Part shown: positions 24,701 through 34,118 of the stretch, piece after piece | Position numbering within the stretch: position 1 is the stretch's first letter | Layout of the letters: every line of letters starts with the position of its first letter | Assembly (NCBI GenBank): GCA_018857735.1 | Contig: JABMCL010000602.1 | Coordinates: 606,001-670,000 of the forward strand | Length of the DNA: 64,000 nt | Direction: 5' to 3' | From: Alviniconcha marisindica | Taxonomy: Eukaryota > Mollusca > Gastropoda > Provannidae | Program-made: the position numbers and the translations under genes | The notes under the pieces: model-generated | What the model was told of the DNA's origin: nothing | What the model saw: the letters and a program-made list of their open reading frames with translations, nothing else | Database searches by the model: none

Positions 24701-27366
24701 ATGCATTTTGACTTTGAGGCTTAATGGCCACCACTTACAAAGTACATGGTAATGAACATGTCCACATTGAAAGTGAGTACAAGTTCGGTTTCATGGCTAT
24801 TTTCCAACCGGAAACGACTGAAAATGTCCACAAATTGTTTTTGTGTTGATGTTCGATTTGCCTGTTTGTTATAATTTTAGAGTTTCTGTTTTTGTTTTGA
24901 TGATTATTGTTGCTGATGAGGTTACGGCATCATTAAATAACTCTCAACAGTGTACGCACACTGCAAAAGTAATTATGACGTCCAGTGAATTTTGCCTTGA
25001 AGCAAGCCATAGTATTGTGTATGTTCAAAGGTGAATTCATTCTGGATGTGTCAGTGGCACTGTGAATGTGATGAAGGTGATGACACTACTTTTTGTTTCT
25101 TTTGTTCTCCGCATGCCTTCCAGACTGACCCATCTGAGGGGGAGAAAGATGTAACTATCATTGAAAAAGGAGGATACTTTGGTGGTAAGTGTTTTTCATG
25201 GCAGAATCACATTGTATGGTGGAGGTTATTAGTGTATTACTATTATACGACCTACACAGCCTGACTCTTGCCCTGATACAACCGCACTGGTTGACTGGGC
25301 GTAAAACACCAAGTTAGTTACTTACAGCCTGACTGAGGCTGCTGTCAAACATCATCAGAAATGAGTGGTGGTTCTCTTCAACAGTGCATTGGGAGGGGAG
25401 GGCACTGGTCAGAATTAGCAGGTAGATGAATATGTTGCATAATGTTTCTGGATTACCTGCCACAACCACCTGATGGACAGCTTCAGCGTCACTTCTGGAA
25501 TGAAACAAAGATGTATCCTTTCTCCTTTTAATTACCCATGCCATTGGATGATTGAATACAGGAATCACTGGAAACAGGGACATTAGATGGACATTTACCT
25601 CGGCTTTTGAGAATCTGGACACTAGCAGATGATATCAGACTGCCATCCAAAAGAAGCTTTTAAGAAAAAATCTGAAGACCAACCTGTTCCCAGAGAATTT
25701 GATTTATTCAGGCTGTGCACAGATGACATTTTGAAGTATTTTTATTCACCCTCTTCTTTTTCTTTTTCTTTTGTGCTGTTGCAGCATGCACATGTTTGCA
25801 CTCTACAAATCATCATCATCATCATCAACCAACACAAAGACACGCAAGAAAAACAACAACAACAAAACCCAGAGAAAACAAACAATTCCCACCCCCACCC
25901 CCCGGAAATTGCGGTAACAGCAACATGAGAGTACTAGCTCTAGGTGCTGGAAACTGACAGCCAGGCTAGTACCTACCCTTAAGACTTTCCAGAACCGATG
26001 TCTGCAGAGGATTCTGGGGGGTATTTAACCCCCTGCTGTCACCAGTGAAGGACTGCTGCACAACACAGCTAGTTAGCAACTGGATTTTTACATCCTGTCA
26101 GCTGTACAGGGTCACCTCAGATGACCTCCACATAGACTTAACAACCCTGTTGACAAAGCTCAGGAGGCCAAGATGGAGATGGCTGGGGCATGTCCAATGT
26201 CCGCAGACACGCTGGCTGAGGAGACTGCCTCCACTGGACAGCAGCTCCTGCATTGGGCAGGGACCGGACAATGCATGGTGGTTACGGACAGTGGAAAAGC
26301 GGATGAAATGATGTGGTCTGATGAGGGAAGCCATCGCGGGTGTTGTGGACTGACATTGGCGCTCTTCTGGAAGCTTTACGTTCTGCCGGGGGCACCAGTT
26401 CGTGAATGAGCACCGTCTCTGGACTGTGTTGCACATTTCCCAGTGTTGTGCAAGTTATCTAAAAGAAGGATGAAAGGATTTTGAGAGAGGTGATGGTGAT
26501 TTGTGGGTGGGTAGGTGAGGGTAACCTTGAGTGATTATAAACTGAGCTATTATTGATGTTTCAGAGTTGGCTTTGGTCACTCACCAACCTCGGGCAGCCT
26601 CAGCTTACGCGATGGGACCCGTGAAATGTGCAGGTAAGAGGTCTGAGGTTGAGCTAAATATTGCAGCAAGAGATACTGATTGCTGCTTTTTGTGTGGATT
26701 ATGAGTGTCAAAGAGTCTGCATTTTGTAATATTGCAATATCCTGGCCATTTTTTCTAAGAACAAAGGGCCTGTTTTTGGAGTGCTGTGGCACAGGTTGTT
26801 GATGAAAGTAATATATGTGTAGTTAAGTCTGCAGGGAAAGGACTGTGTTTAACTACACAAATTAAATTGCCTCGGAAAGTTTCATCAGTTTTATTTGCCT
26901 GTTTTACATTAATTTTGCAAGCATTTCTCTGGGCACTTTCACCGTTGACACTTGTTGCTCTCTTACTTTGGTGATAGTTTTGGTACTTCATGTCTCAGCT
27001 GGTTGTAATGTTCTTTCACACTCCACAAACAGGCGTTCGTTTCATTCATCACTTTAAAAACAAAAATGCGATGACAAACGAGATTGACTAAACTGCTGAA
27101 AATGGGACAGAGAGACAGGGAGAGATGCAAACAGGTTCAGTACAGTGTAGCACAGGTCATGATAAGCACAAAGGCTCTGAGGAGATGGGAAGTGTTGCCG
27201 GTCAAAGACTGATGCTGGTGACTACTCTGTTCCAGTGCTGAATGTTCAGGCCTTTGAGAGGCTGATGGGGCCCTGCATGGATGTGCTGAAACGCAACATT
27301 GGTGACTACGAGGAACAGCTGTCCAAGATTTTTGGCAAGTCAGTCAGCATGAAAGACATGCGGTGA
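10814..27366 (+). CDS. PRKAR2: cAMP-dependent protein kinase type II regulatory subunit, 3' part of split gene
   Basis: Thirteen GT-AG exons splice in one continuous frame to about 340 residues (coding pieces 10814-10852, 11666-11718, 12911-12994, 13589-13630, 14199-14263, 14625-14778, 15546-15647, 16869-16943, 18274-18339, 22561-22641, 25124-25184, 26565-26633, 27236-27366). RII subunits hold the PKA catalytic subunit inactive until cAMP binds, and anchor it to AKAPs. Seen here: substrate-type inhibitor site R-R-K-S-V (serine at the P-site, as in RII and unlike RI), CNB-A phosphate-binding cassette F-G-E-L-A-L..P-R-A-A-T, CNB-B cassette F-G-E-L-A-L..P-R-A-A-S, and the C-terminal helix ending in K-I-F-G. 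The dimerization/docking exon is missing and probably lies before the window. Oddities are an acidic insertion in CNB-B and two exons with tandemly copied splice donors. Confidence 0.95.
10995..11352 (+). mobile_element. tRNA-derived SINE
   Basis: A polymerase III promoter is visible: an A-box-like TAGATCAGTGGTAGAGTG and a perfect B box GGTTCGAGTCC at 11047-11057. A family body follows (CAACTTTCAGTGCTGACT ... GTGGCAGGTTACAG ... GGTGCATGGTTGCATGG), then an A-rich tail at 11341-11352. It lies in the first visible RII intron. It is not a functional tRNA: no acceptor stem is closed and the body continues for 300 bp. Confidence 0.75.
11666..11718 (+). CDS. PRKAR2: RII exon, linker after inhibitor site
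   Basis: Acceptor ttacag, donor AAG|gtaccc; 53 nt, phase 1 in and 0 out. It reads (V)[17 protein letters not shown]. The segment S-x-E-x-Y-N-P followed by an acidic stretch is the conserved RII linker between the inhibitor site and CNB-A. Confidence 0.92.
12719..12787. repeat. (CA)n microsatellite
   Basis: An uninterrupted CA run of about 68 bp, 120 bp before the RII exon at 12911. Other notable CA tracts lie at 30395-30449, 38873-38938, 50340-50380, 54030-54090 and 63919-63976. Confidence 0.95.
12911..12994 (+). CDS. PRKAR2: RII exon, N-terminal helix of CNB-A
   Basis: Acceptor gtgcag, donor CCA|gtaagt; 84 nt, exactly 28 codons, phase 0 to 0. It contains [10 protein letters not shown] and I-L-L-F-R-S-L-D-P, matching the RII segment that precedes the first cAMP-binding barrel. 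Confidence 0.93.
13035..13440 (+). repeat. dispersed 'ACCAAACTTGG / AAGGTCAC' repeat
   Basis: A G tract leads into GTCTGTCCATCTGGGC, then TTTGTTACCAAACTTGGT and CAAGGTCAGGGTCACAGT, partly repeated about every 110-120 bp. The same vocabulary appears at 16170-16790 and, inverted, at 47940-48500, so it is an interspersed family. Confidence 0.6.
13589..13630 (+). CDS. PRKAR2: RII exon, E-Q-M..V-L-D-A-M-F-E
   Basis: Acceptor tttacag, donor AAG|gtaata; 42 nt, 14 codons, phase 0 to 0. It reads [14 protein letters not shown], an RII signature. The following intron holds two decayed tandem copies of this exon end with its donor, at about 13710-13740 and 13811-13838. Confidence 0.92.
13606..13915 (+). 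repeat. decayed triplication of an RII exon and its splice donor
   Basis: Units of about 100 bp share CATGTTTGAAAxAAAGGTAATAG followed by a matching intron segment (ACTTTCAATTTTG, TTTTATTCCAAGTGG, TTTTGGTTTATGTT). The first is the working exon end at 13630; donors recur at 13733 and 13832. The later copies lost part of the exon body (reduced to about CAGGTACCATG or CAGGTGCTATG). Confidence 0.75.
14199..14263 (+). CDS. PRKAR2: RII exon, first half of CNB-A beta barrel
   Basis: Acceptor gtttcag, donor AC|gtacgt; 65 nt, phase 0 in and 2 out. It reads [21 protein letters not shown], containing the highly conserved Q-G-D-x-G-D-x-F-Y-V-I of cyclic-nucleotide-binding domains. Confidence 0.95.
14625..14778 (+). 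CDS. PRKAR2: RII exon, CNB-A phosphate-binding cassette
   Basis: Acceptor gtgtgcag, donor CTG|gtgagt; 154 nt, phase 2 in and 0 out. It includes G-T-Y-D-I-Y-V and the cassette [16 protein letters not shown]. The Glu that contacts the ribose 2'-OH and the Arg that contacts the cyclic phosphate are both present, so cAMP site A looks intact. Confidence 0.95.
15546..15647 (+). CDS. PRKAR2: RII exon, CNB-A to CNB-B connecting helix
   Basis: Acceptor ttttgcag, donor GAT|gtgagt; 102 nt, 34 codons, phase 0 to 0. It begins D-R-T-T-F-R-R-I and continues [15 protein letters not shown], the conserved helix that contacts the catalytic subunit and joins the two cAMP-binding domains. Confidence 0.95.
16160..16800 (+). 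repeat. dispersed 'ACCAAACTTGG / AAGGTCAC' repeat, longer copy
   Basis: After a G tract comes GTCTGTGTGTCTGGGCTT. Several imperfect units of roughly 110-130 bp follow, each holding AACTTGGTAxGGxGxTGCAT-like and CAAGGTCACAGTGA-like stretches. It ends just before the RII acceptor at 16868. Confidence 0.6.
16869..16943 (+). CDS. PRKAR2: RII exon, start of CNB-B
   Basis: Acceptor tttacag, donor CAG|gttagt; 75 nt, 25 codons, phase 0 to 0. It reads [11 protein letters not shown] and [10 protein letters not shown], the entry into the second cAMP-binding domain. Confidence 0.94.
17655..18015 (+). mobile_element. tRNA-derived SINE, diverged
   Basis: A head similar to a tRNA (AGGGATGTAGCTCAGAGG, then a decayed B box CAGGTTTAAC) is followed by CAACTTTCAGTACAGACTC, as in the other copies. 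The 3' body is diverged and the end is approximate. It lies in the RII intron between exons at 16943 and 18274. Confidence 0.55.
18274..18339 (+). CDS. PRKAR2: RII exon, CNB-B strands 3-4
   Basis: Acceptor tgctgcag, donor AAG|gtaagg; 66 nt, 22 codons, phase 0 to 0. It reads [22 protein letters not shown], where G-D-x-A-x-x-M-Y-F-V-E-x-G is typical of CNB-B. The next clear exon is over 4 kb away, after a minisatellite-bearing intron. Confidence 0.94.
19858..20775 (+). repeat. 35-bp minisatellite with 180-bp higher-order unit
   Basis: About 26 copies of a 35-bp unit (GCCTGTGGCCAGTTGTGCTG...). Some units are 40 bp through insertion of TCATA. Segments at 20101 and 20281 repeat with a 180-bp spacing (four 35-bp units plus one 40-bp unit), showing amplification in blocks. 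Because 35 is not divisible by three and the unit has no stop, long open frames arise in several frames; none is a gene. It lies in the RII intron 18340-22560. Confidence 0.9.
21271..21276 (+). CDS. PRKAR2: candidate 6-nt RII microexon (Asp-Ser)
   Basis: A good acceptor (ggggttgcag) is followed by GATTCG and a strong-looking donor gtgagc. Both flanking exons meet at phase 0, so two codons (D-S) can be included or skipped without changing frame. An alternative weaker donor gives 15 nt (D-S-V-S-Q, ending before gttttg at 21286). No family comparison fixes it, so it may be a chance site pair. Confidence 0.35.
22561..22641 (+). CDS. PRKAR2: RII exon encoding acidic insertion in CNB-B
   Basis: Acceptor ttgtatgcag, donor GAG|gtattc; 81 nt, 27 codons, phase 0 to 0. 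It begins [11 protein letters not shown] and is rich in Asp and Glu. It falls where vertebrate RII has only a short loop between CNB-B strands, so the loop is much longer here. The exon end and donor are repeated 96 bp downstream (22720-22741). Confidence 0.88.
22620..22812 (+). repeat. 96-bp tandem duplication across an RII splice donor
   Basis: CATGTCAGATTTGACGAG plus the donor GGTATTCAG occurs at 22624 and again at 22720. Both are followed by nearly identical intron sequence (GCTTAACACACTGTGTGG). The period of 96 bp is divisible by three, but readthrough past the first donor meets TAA after seven codons. Confidence 0.85.
25124..25184 (+). CDS. PRKAR2: RII exon, end of CNB-B loop and strand before cassette
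   Basis: Acceptor gccttccag, donor G|gtaagt; 61 nt, phase 0 in and 1 out. It reads [20 protein letters not shown]. The first residues continue the acidic insertion; K-G-x-Y-F-G is the conserved approach to the CNB-B phosphate-binding cassette. The Gly-Glu of the cassette is split across the intron. Confidence 0.94.
25970..26430 (+). pseudogene. 3' end of a non-LTR retrotransposon (LINE), decayed
   Basis: In shifted frames the DNA encodes [13 protein letters not shown], then P-R-W-R-W-L-G-H-V and [11 protein letters not shown]. These pieces, in this order, are the recurring C-terminal tail of RTE/Jockey-type reverse-transcriptase proteins. At least one frameshift and a stop separate them. The copy is truncated and lies in the RII intron between exons at 25184 and 26565. 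Confidence 0.6.
26565..26633 (+). CDS. PRKAR2: RII exon, CNB-B phosphate-binding cassette
   Basis: Acceptor gtttcag, donor CAG|gtaaga; 69 nt, phase 1 to 1. It reads (G)[17 protein letters not shown], so both the ribose-contact Glu and phosphate-contact Arg of cAMP site B are present, followed by G-P-V-K-C-A. Confidence 0.95.
27236..27366 (+). CDS. PRKAR2: RII terminal coding exon
   Basis: Acceptor ctgttccag; 131 nt in phase 1 to stop TGA at 27364-27366. It contains [13 protein letters not shown] and [14 protein letters not shown], the C-terminal helices of RII that cap the B site. The tail ends S-V-S-M-K-D-M-R. Confidence 0.95.
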
Positions 27367-27850
27367 ATGAGGGCACACCCATGAAGGCCATGTTGCTGGT
27401 CAAATGCTTCAGCCACAACCTGCGTTTGTTTTGTTGTCATCCATTTGAATGCTGGCCAGTTCTTCCATAACGCTCATTTGATTGGTCACATTTTGTATAC
27501 ATCCGCTGAGTAGTCCTGCATTTGCTCATTTGGAGACAAGGGTACTGTAAGTTGTGGTTTCTTCATAACCTGGGCCTGATATTATCTTTTCTCATGAGGA
27601 CAAAACAGCAAGAAAACTAGAGGAAACTGTGTTTGAGTGGATAGTCCAAAAAGCACAAAGAACATGCTGTTGCACTGCAATCAGCTTGTTTTACTTGGTG
27701 TTGTAGATTTGTACACTTCATGAAGATCTGATTCACCATTGAAGGACAGAGTAATGTATTTTTTACTTAGGAAAAGAAAATGTTTGTGGGTGGGAAGATA
27801 ATTACGTAGACTCAGTGTGAAATAAAGATAGTACAATATTAAAAGTTGCA
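27367..27850 (+). terminator. PRKAR2: RII 3' UTR with polyadenylation signal
   Basis: Directly after the RII stop comes AT-rich non-coding sequence with a canonical AATAAA at 27821-27826, about 455 nt after the stop. A GT-rich stretch follows (gcagtgttttgttt, from about 27847). The cleavage point itself cannot be read from sequence; longer alternative 3' ends are possible. Confidence 0.6.
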
Positions 27851-29334
27851 GTGTTTTGTTTCTACTGTTTTTTCCATGTTTACCCAGAGTATAAATTTGT
27901 TGTTAAATGCGATGTTGTTCTCAAAATAGTACTTGTTTGTTATCATTTCACATGGCGTATCTTTATTTGCATCTCTTTGTAGTAGGATTGTTTAAACTTC
28001 TTTATGTAAATGACTTACCTTTCCTGCATTTTTTAAAGAAAAACTGAAGTTCAGTGAAGTCTTATGGACAGCAGTTCTGAAACGTGAATTCACAAAAGCA
28101 TGTTATGAAACAACTTATTAACATTTATTCAAACAAACAAAAAACAGAAGAAAAGCCAAACATGACTAACACACAAAGTTTGCCATTGTAGCTTTGCAGC
28201 AGAACTTTCTTTTTGCACAGATGTATCACCACATTTTCATTATGTATCAATTTTTTTAGAAGTTCTAGTCAGTTCACAGTGCCAACCTGAAGGTTTAAAA
28301 GTTATTGTTGTGGTTAAAAAAGGTATGCTAATATGGAAAAACTGTCATTTGCAAGAATGGTAGAAATCACTCAAGTTACATATGTATCCTTGTATGTGCA
28401 TGGGGTCTTAGTTCTTACCCAGCAGTGTAGAACTGACAAAAAATCTCTGCTGACATTTCAAACTGCATCAGTTTAAACATTACACACTAACATAGTTGTA
28501 CTAAGCAAATGTCTTTACTGGGCTCGCTGCTGTGTTTTGATCTTTCTCAGTCCTCTTCTTCTTCTTTTTTGGAATATTTTTGTTGTTGTTGTTGATTTTT
28601 TTAATTGATTTATTGATTTTTTAACACTGAGCTGGAGTATACTGTTTCAGTTTGGGTGAAAAAAGTCTACTCCTATATGACTGCCACGAAGAATGTTACG
28701 GTTCTTTCCCAACATTGCTGCGTGAGTCTCTTTGCTTGATGAATGTTAGGAAAAGTAGGTGTTGTGAACTTTGGGGAGATTGTATTCATTGTAAATGTTG
28801 CCATGGCAGATCCAAAAAACAAATGACAGCTGAAGATCACAACCAACTTAATTGTTATTGCTAGTGGCAGTCACTTGTCAAAAGCTCCCACATTATTGAA
28901 ATGTAGACGCAGCATTTTTTGTTGATGGATTGATTTTGTTAACAGTATTATTGTCAACCCCTATTTAGCAGATGCTGATTTTAAAGTTGGTGCAGTAAGT
29001 ATTTTACAAGGTAAGTATTGGAAATGATGTTGATTAAAACCATTCAACTGATCATATTTACTTCTTACTTACAATTTTCTACGTGGACACCTACCTGTGT
29101 GTGGGGCCATTTGCCAAGGAGCACCTAGCATTCAGGTAGAATTGTCAGTATTTAATTGCAGCATTGGAAATGATGGTCTACCAATGCCAAACATCATCTT
29201 GTCTTGCCAGTTATTGTACATCTTGATACTTATACAAAAGACAGACAGATGGATCTACACATCAACTCTTAAGGAGAGATGCTTCATAAATTTAGTGCGT
29301 GTTTGCTGATTGAATCAGTTGGTGTGCGTGTTGT

Positions 29335-29545
29335 AATTCTCACTGCACTGAAGTTAGCTTTTTCCTTTTTCATCAGAGGGTAGGGGAGGGAATCACGTGG
29401 AGTACATGTTCTTCTCACCTCATTGAATTTAGTTTTTTTCTTTTTTGTCAGAGGGTGGGGGGAGGGAATCAGTTGGTGTACATGTTCTTCTCACCTCACT
29501 GAATTTTTCTTTTTCATCAGAGGGTAGGGGGAGGGGATCTTGCTT
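29335..29545. repeat. about 72-bp tandem repeat x3
   Basis: GTCAGAGGGTGGGG-like blocks at about 29375, 29449 and 29518 are separated by ACATGTTCTTCTCACCTCA and a T-rich run. Each T-rich run plus TCAG mimics a splice acceptor, but no exon follows. Confidence 0.65.
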
Positions 29546-30392
29546 TTTTCATTTACTAGCACTTATAGTGTTGATGTCATTTTCACACATTTGGGTGTTG
29601 TATGAGAGAAAAGTCCTCGCTATTTGACTACAGCTGAATCAGCTTGATTCTCAAATGTTTCATGTTTTTATGTAGTGATAAAAACTACTACACTCATTGA
29701 GGAGTATATCATATACATATATATTTGCTGTTTCCCGGTTTATGTGCTATTTGGAATATTGTTGACAGTATAGTGCTTTGTTTTGTATAATACCTCTGAG
29801 GCTTGAAGTGATATTACTAACCAATGGTCACCTTTTCTTCATGAGCGCTGTTACTGTGTGCAGTTTGAAGCATACAAAAGCTGAGCATTGTCCAAACAAG
29901 GCTTGGGTACCCTTAATGTTTCAGGAGGAAAAGTAAGACAAGAATTCTGCTCACTTCTGACAGCCTTCCTTACAGAGAAACAAACTAAACAGACAAACAT
30001 ACAACCAAAACTAGAAAAAAGAAAGAAAACTGTATTGCTTTACTGCAGTTCTAGACAAAGAAAAGATTTTTTAAATTTTGTATATAGTTTTTTTTTAACC
30101 CAATTGTGTGGCACCCCACAAAACACAAATATTTGAATAAATCCTGTTCTGTTATGTACTATTATTGCATATAACCAGCAAGTTAGTACTTTGAAAATGT
30201 GGAACACTTTCAGGAGTATATCACATTAAAACTCATTGATGGTGTTATTTTGAAATGTATTTTTGTACAGTCTGAAATGAGTGACCAAGTTGCATGATGA
30301 CATCTTGGAGAGATCTGATGATGGAAAAATCGTATCAGCTGTGTATATTTACAGTTCTCAACATTCTACCCATACATCATGTTGATGAAGCA

Positions 30393-30452
<60 letters not shown>

Positions 30453-30639
30453 TCCAGAGCCTTTTCTCTTTCTGGAAGTTTTTTTGGGGTGAATTGGCTG
30501 GGCCATAGTGATGTACATGGAGACAGAAGGCAGATGATTGCTGGATGTTCTAATTTTTCAGCGTACCACAATCCTCTGTGTGTTCTCTCTGTGTTGATTC
30601 TTACTACCATAAGTCTAAATTCCCACTGATGGTGTCTGA

Positions 30640-31050
30640 CTCGGGCATTGCCAACGGGCGTTTTGTCATCGCGTTGCAGCGCAGTGGTCCTGCTTAGTGT
30701 GATAGCAGTGCATACAATAGGTTGGAGGCATACAAAGATCCAAGGTACACACTGTTGTGCAGTGGTACCAACTGGTGCGATAGTGGTGCACACAATATGC
30801 CAAGTACTCCATAGGTTAGACACATGGAGTCCAAGGTACACATTATGGCACCCCAACTGGTGTGATAGCAGTGCACACAGTACTCCAAGGTGCACACAGT
30901 GGTGCAGTGGTCCCAGCTGGTGTGATAGCAATGCGCTCAATACTCCAAGGTGAACACAGTGGTACCAACTGGTGTGATAGCAGTGCACACAATATGCCAA
31001 GTACTCCATAGGTTAGAGACATGCTGCGGGCCAAGGTGCACCTTATGACC
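30640..31050. repeat. degenerate tandem repeat (GGTGTGATAGCAGTGCACAC)
   Basis: About six imperfect units of 50-70 bp contain GGTGTGATAGCAGTGCACAC and CCAAGGTxCACAGTGG. Larger blocks (GCCAAGTACTCCATAGGTTA) recur at 30798 and 30997. Confidence 0.7.
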
Positions 31051-32578
31051 TGTCTAAAACGGTCTCCACACCTGTCGCAGCATCAGGAGGATGGCTGCAT
31101 TTTTCACAGATGTTATTAATGAGAGTGAATGGGGACAAGTTTTGCCTCGTGAGGAGCAGTAACGTACACAGTAGAGATTTGTCTGAACCAACTATATTAA
31201 TATCTCCATTTCAATTCCGTGTGTCCTCTTTGTATCCAAGCTGATGTTCACGTCCTGTCTTGGCCAACTGTCTTCCCCATCTTTCGCTTCAGGGAGGGCA
31301 GCTTGGTTCGGTTTTTAAATTATTGTATTTTTTTATTCTCATTAATATTTGTTCTCATAAGCCCATTTCCTTGATTGATGTGGTGCATATAAATCCTCAT
31401 GATTGTACATGGAACATGTCATTGTGAGGTATATGCATATATCTAGTAAATGGTGAATTGAACTGCTCAAGGGAGATACTATATATTAAGCATCAAGTAT
31501 TTGTGTACACACCTGTAGATTTACCTACAGGCATACATGTACATGTTTTGTTTGTTTACGTGTGATGTTGTCTTAAAGTATTCATCTTTAGATTAATTTA
31601 TTTCAGTTCTGAAAGAGAGAGAGAGAGGAAAAAAGAAAAAAAGAATAAATTGTATTTCTCTCTCTTCTTTTGTTATATTTTCTTCACTTGCCTAATGTTG
31701 TGTTGACTAGATCTGATCTAAGATGACTAGATCTTTAGTTTGATGATAGAATGCTTTATATTCTTCAGTTCAATGAGCATATAATTAAAATGAATTTACT
31801 ACTGGTTTCTGAGTCTGAGGGGTTTTGTGAATGAATGTTCATTTGATGAGAGATTTTCCCCAGGAATATTCAACAGCATTTAAAAAACACATTTTTAAAT
31901 ACATGAATACATTTTTTTTATGGTGAATTTTATTTTCAGCAGTTTCACCAACATTGCATAATACCATTTGACAGATAGGGCAAAAAGTACATTTCCTACC
32001 GTTTATACAGTTACAATTATTACAGATGTTCTCGTGAATTGGACAAATGAAGCTTGTTACAGATGATAAACTACAATGTACTGGAGTTGCAAACAAATGA
32101 CCCAAAACCATGTTCTCTTAGCATTTGTTTTAAATCAGCAGAATGCTCAGCACCCTACCTGCATGTATTGAAAAGGCCAGAGGAGTGTAAACTGCTGCCA
32201 GTGTTGTTGTACTGTACACGGAGTTTACACACCAATAATCTAGTGTGTTGAAGTGGAAGTTACCAATGCAGATCAATACGGTAGGAAACTGAAACGTGCA
32301 CTGCAGAAGGGCAGTTGATCTGCAGAAGGTAGCTGAAGAAAACACTTGATGTTTTAAACATTCTATTAGACGAGCTGCAAATAAATGTACTTTTCTCATT
32401 TGACATTGAATACTTCATGTACTCTTTAATTATGGCTTCAAGTTCAACTAATGCATTTGCAACATACTTTCTGGGTTAAAAATTGAGTATTATTCATATT
32501 TTTTAATTTGATAAATGTGCATGATAAAGGGGAGATAGTGGGATTTTTTCCTTAACATGTCCTTTGTGTTTTAATCAG

Positions 32579-32717
32579 GATGTGTTCTCATGTGCCATTT
32601 CTCCAAACTGGAACACACAGCCCAGAGGAAGAAGAAAACGCTCATTAACAAAGTTTTTGGCCAACAACAGTAATGCCAACAACCCACACAAACACAACAG
32701 TGGAACTGCCTGAAGTG
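32579..32717 (+). other. possible isolated + strand terminal exon
   Basis: After a pyrimidine-leaning acceptor (GTGTTTTAATCAG) the + strand reads D-V-F-S-C-A-I-S-P-N-W-N-T-Q-P-R-G-R-R-K, then an Asn-rich stretch, and stops at 32715-32717. No partner exon, family match or poly(A) signal was found, so it may be chance. Confidence 0.18.
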
Positions 32718-33227
32718 TGAGAGTTCCATTGGAGATGCCTGGAAGATGTCACACCAGCAAAATAATTCTTGCATCATTGCAGACACAACACCGACTGTTT
32801 CAACTGTCACAATAGTAAGTATCAAAACCACTCCCATTACCACAGCGGATGGGGGGGGGGAAAAGAAAAAAAGAGATCTGAACCAACACATATCAAATGC
32901 CAAAAGGATGCTGTGAGAACTCCAAGTTGCAGAACCTCTTTGTTTCAAAACAGTTATCTCAAACTGTTGCCAGAAAGAAGACGCATCAGACTGTATACTA
33001 TTCACTTCCTGCCTTGACATTTTTTCTCCATATTTCTGCCTCTTACTTGATTTCTTCGATGTGCTGAACAAACCTGCTCTATGTTGTAGCCTTAGTGTTG
33101 TTTGATACAGCAAACAAGATCAAAATATCACCACATAGATCAACCTTTCAAACTTGCCAGAGCCGCCATATGCTTCCTAATTATAAATATGTTGAAGTAT
33201 TCAAGCAGTGGAAGTATCCTAGCAACT

Positions 33228-34118
33228 GATTAATGATGGTTATAGAGGGTTTCTGGCTGACAATCATTCTCATGACTGTTGTAGAGGGTTCCAGAGTCAC
33301 AGTCATTTTAATGAGTTATAAAGGGTTCCAGGCTGACAGTTGTTTTACTGATGCTTATAGAGGGTTCTGGGCTGACAGTCATTTTACTGATTATAGATGG
33401 TTCTGGGCTGACAGTCATTTTAAAGATGATTATAGAGGGTTCTGGGCTGACAGTCATTTTAATGATGATTATAGAGGGTTCTGGGCTGACAGTCATTTTA
33501 AAGATGGTTATAGAGGGTTCTGGGCTGACAGTCATTTTAAAGATGGTTATAGAGGGTTCTGGGCTGACAATCATTTTAATGATGATTATAGAGGGTTCTG
33601 GGCTAACAGTCATTTTAAAGATGGTTATAGAGGGTTCTGGGCTGACAGTCATTTTAATGATGATTATAGAGGGTTCTGGGCTAACAGTCATTTTAAAGAT
33701 GGTTATAGAGGGTTCTGGGCTGACAGTCATTTTAATGATGATTATAGAGGGTTCTGGGCTGACAGTCATTTTAAAGATGGTTATAGAGGGTTCTGGGCTG
33801 ACAGTCATTTTAATGATTATAGAGGGTTCTGGGCTGACAGTCATTTTAAAGATGGTTATAGAGGGTTCTGGGCTGACAGTCATTTTAATGATGATTATAG
33901 AGGGTTCTGGGCTGACAGTCATTTTAATGATGATTATAGAGGGTTCTGGGCTGACAGTCATTTTAATGATGATTATAGAGGGTTCTGGGCTGACAGTCAT
34001 TTTAAAGATGGTTATAGAGGGTTCCAGGGTCACAATTGTTTTAATGACGGTTACAGAGGGTTCCAGGCTGACAATCATTTTAATGACATATACAGGGTTC
34101 CGGGCTGACAACCATTCA
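33228..34118 (+). repeat. 39-bp minisatellite, open in several frames
   Basis: About 22 units of 39 bp (TATAGAGGGTTCTGGGCTGA...), a few of 36 bp. Ends alternate between AAAGATGG and AATGATGA. Since 39 = 13 codons, each of three frames gives a 13-residue periodic peptide (one frame Y-R-G-F-W-A-D-S-H-F-K-D-G). Edge units are diverged and the core is homogenised. No splice or start context supports a protein. Confidence 0.85.

Larger units (their letters stand above)
27851..33227. other. intergenic stretch after the RII gene
   Basis: No convincing gene was found. Contents are the tandem repeats at 29335-29545 and 30640-31050, a CA tract at 30395-30449, and one doubtful exon-like segment at 32579. 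Confidence 0.55.

Noticed and set aside
32130..32163. - strand segment starting V-Y-T like the terminal exon
   Set aside because: It fits phase 1, but the acceptor region lacks a pyrimidine tract and it lies beyond a clear stop. The similarity is three residues.
32571..33113. 180-codon - strand frame
   Set aside because: Composition is Cys/Phe/Trp-rich and unlike a protein, with no recognisable domain. It overlaps a G/A-rich tract.
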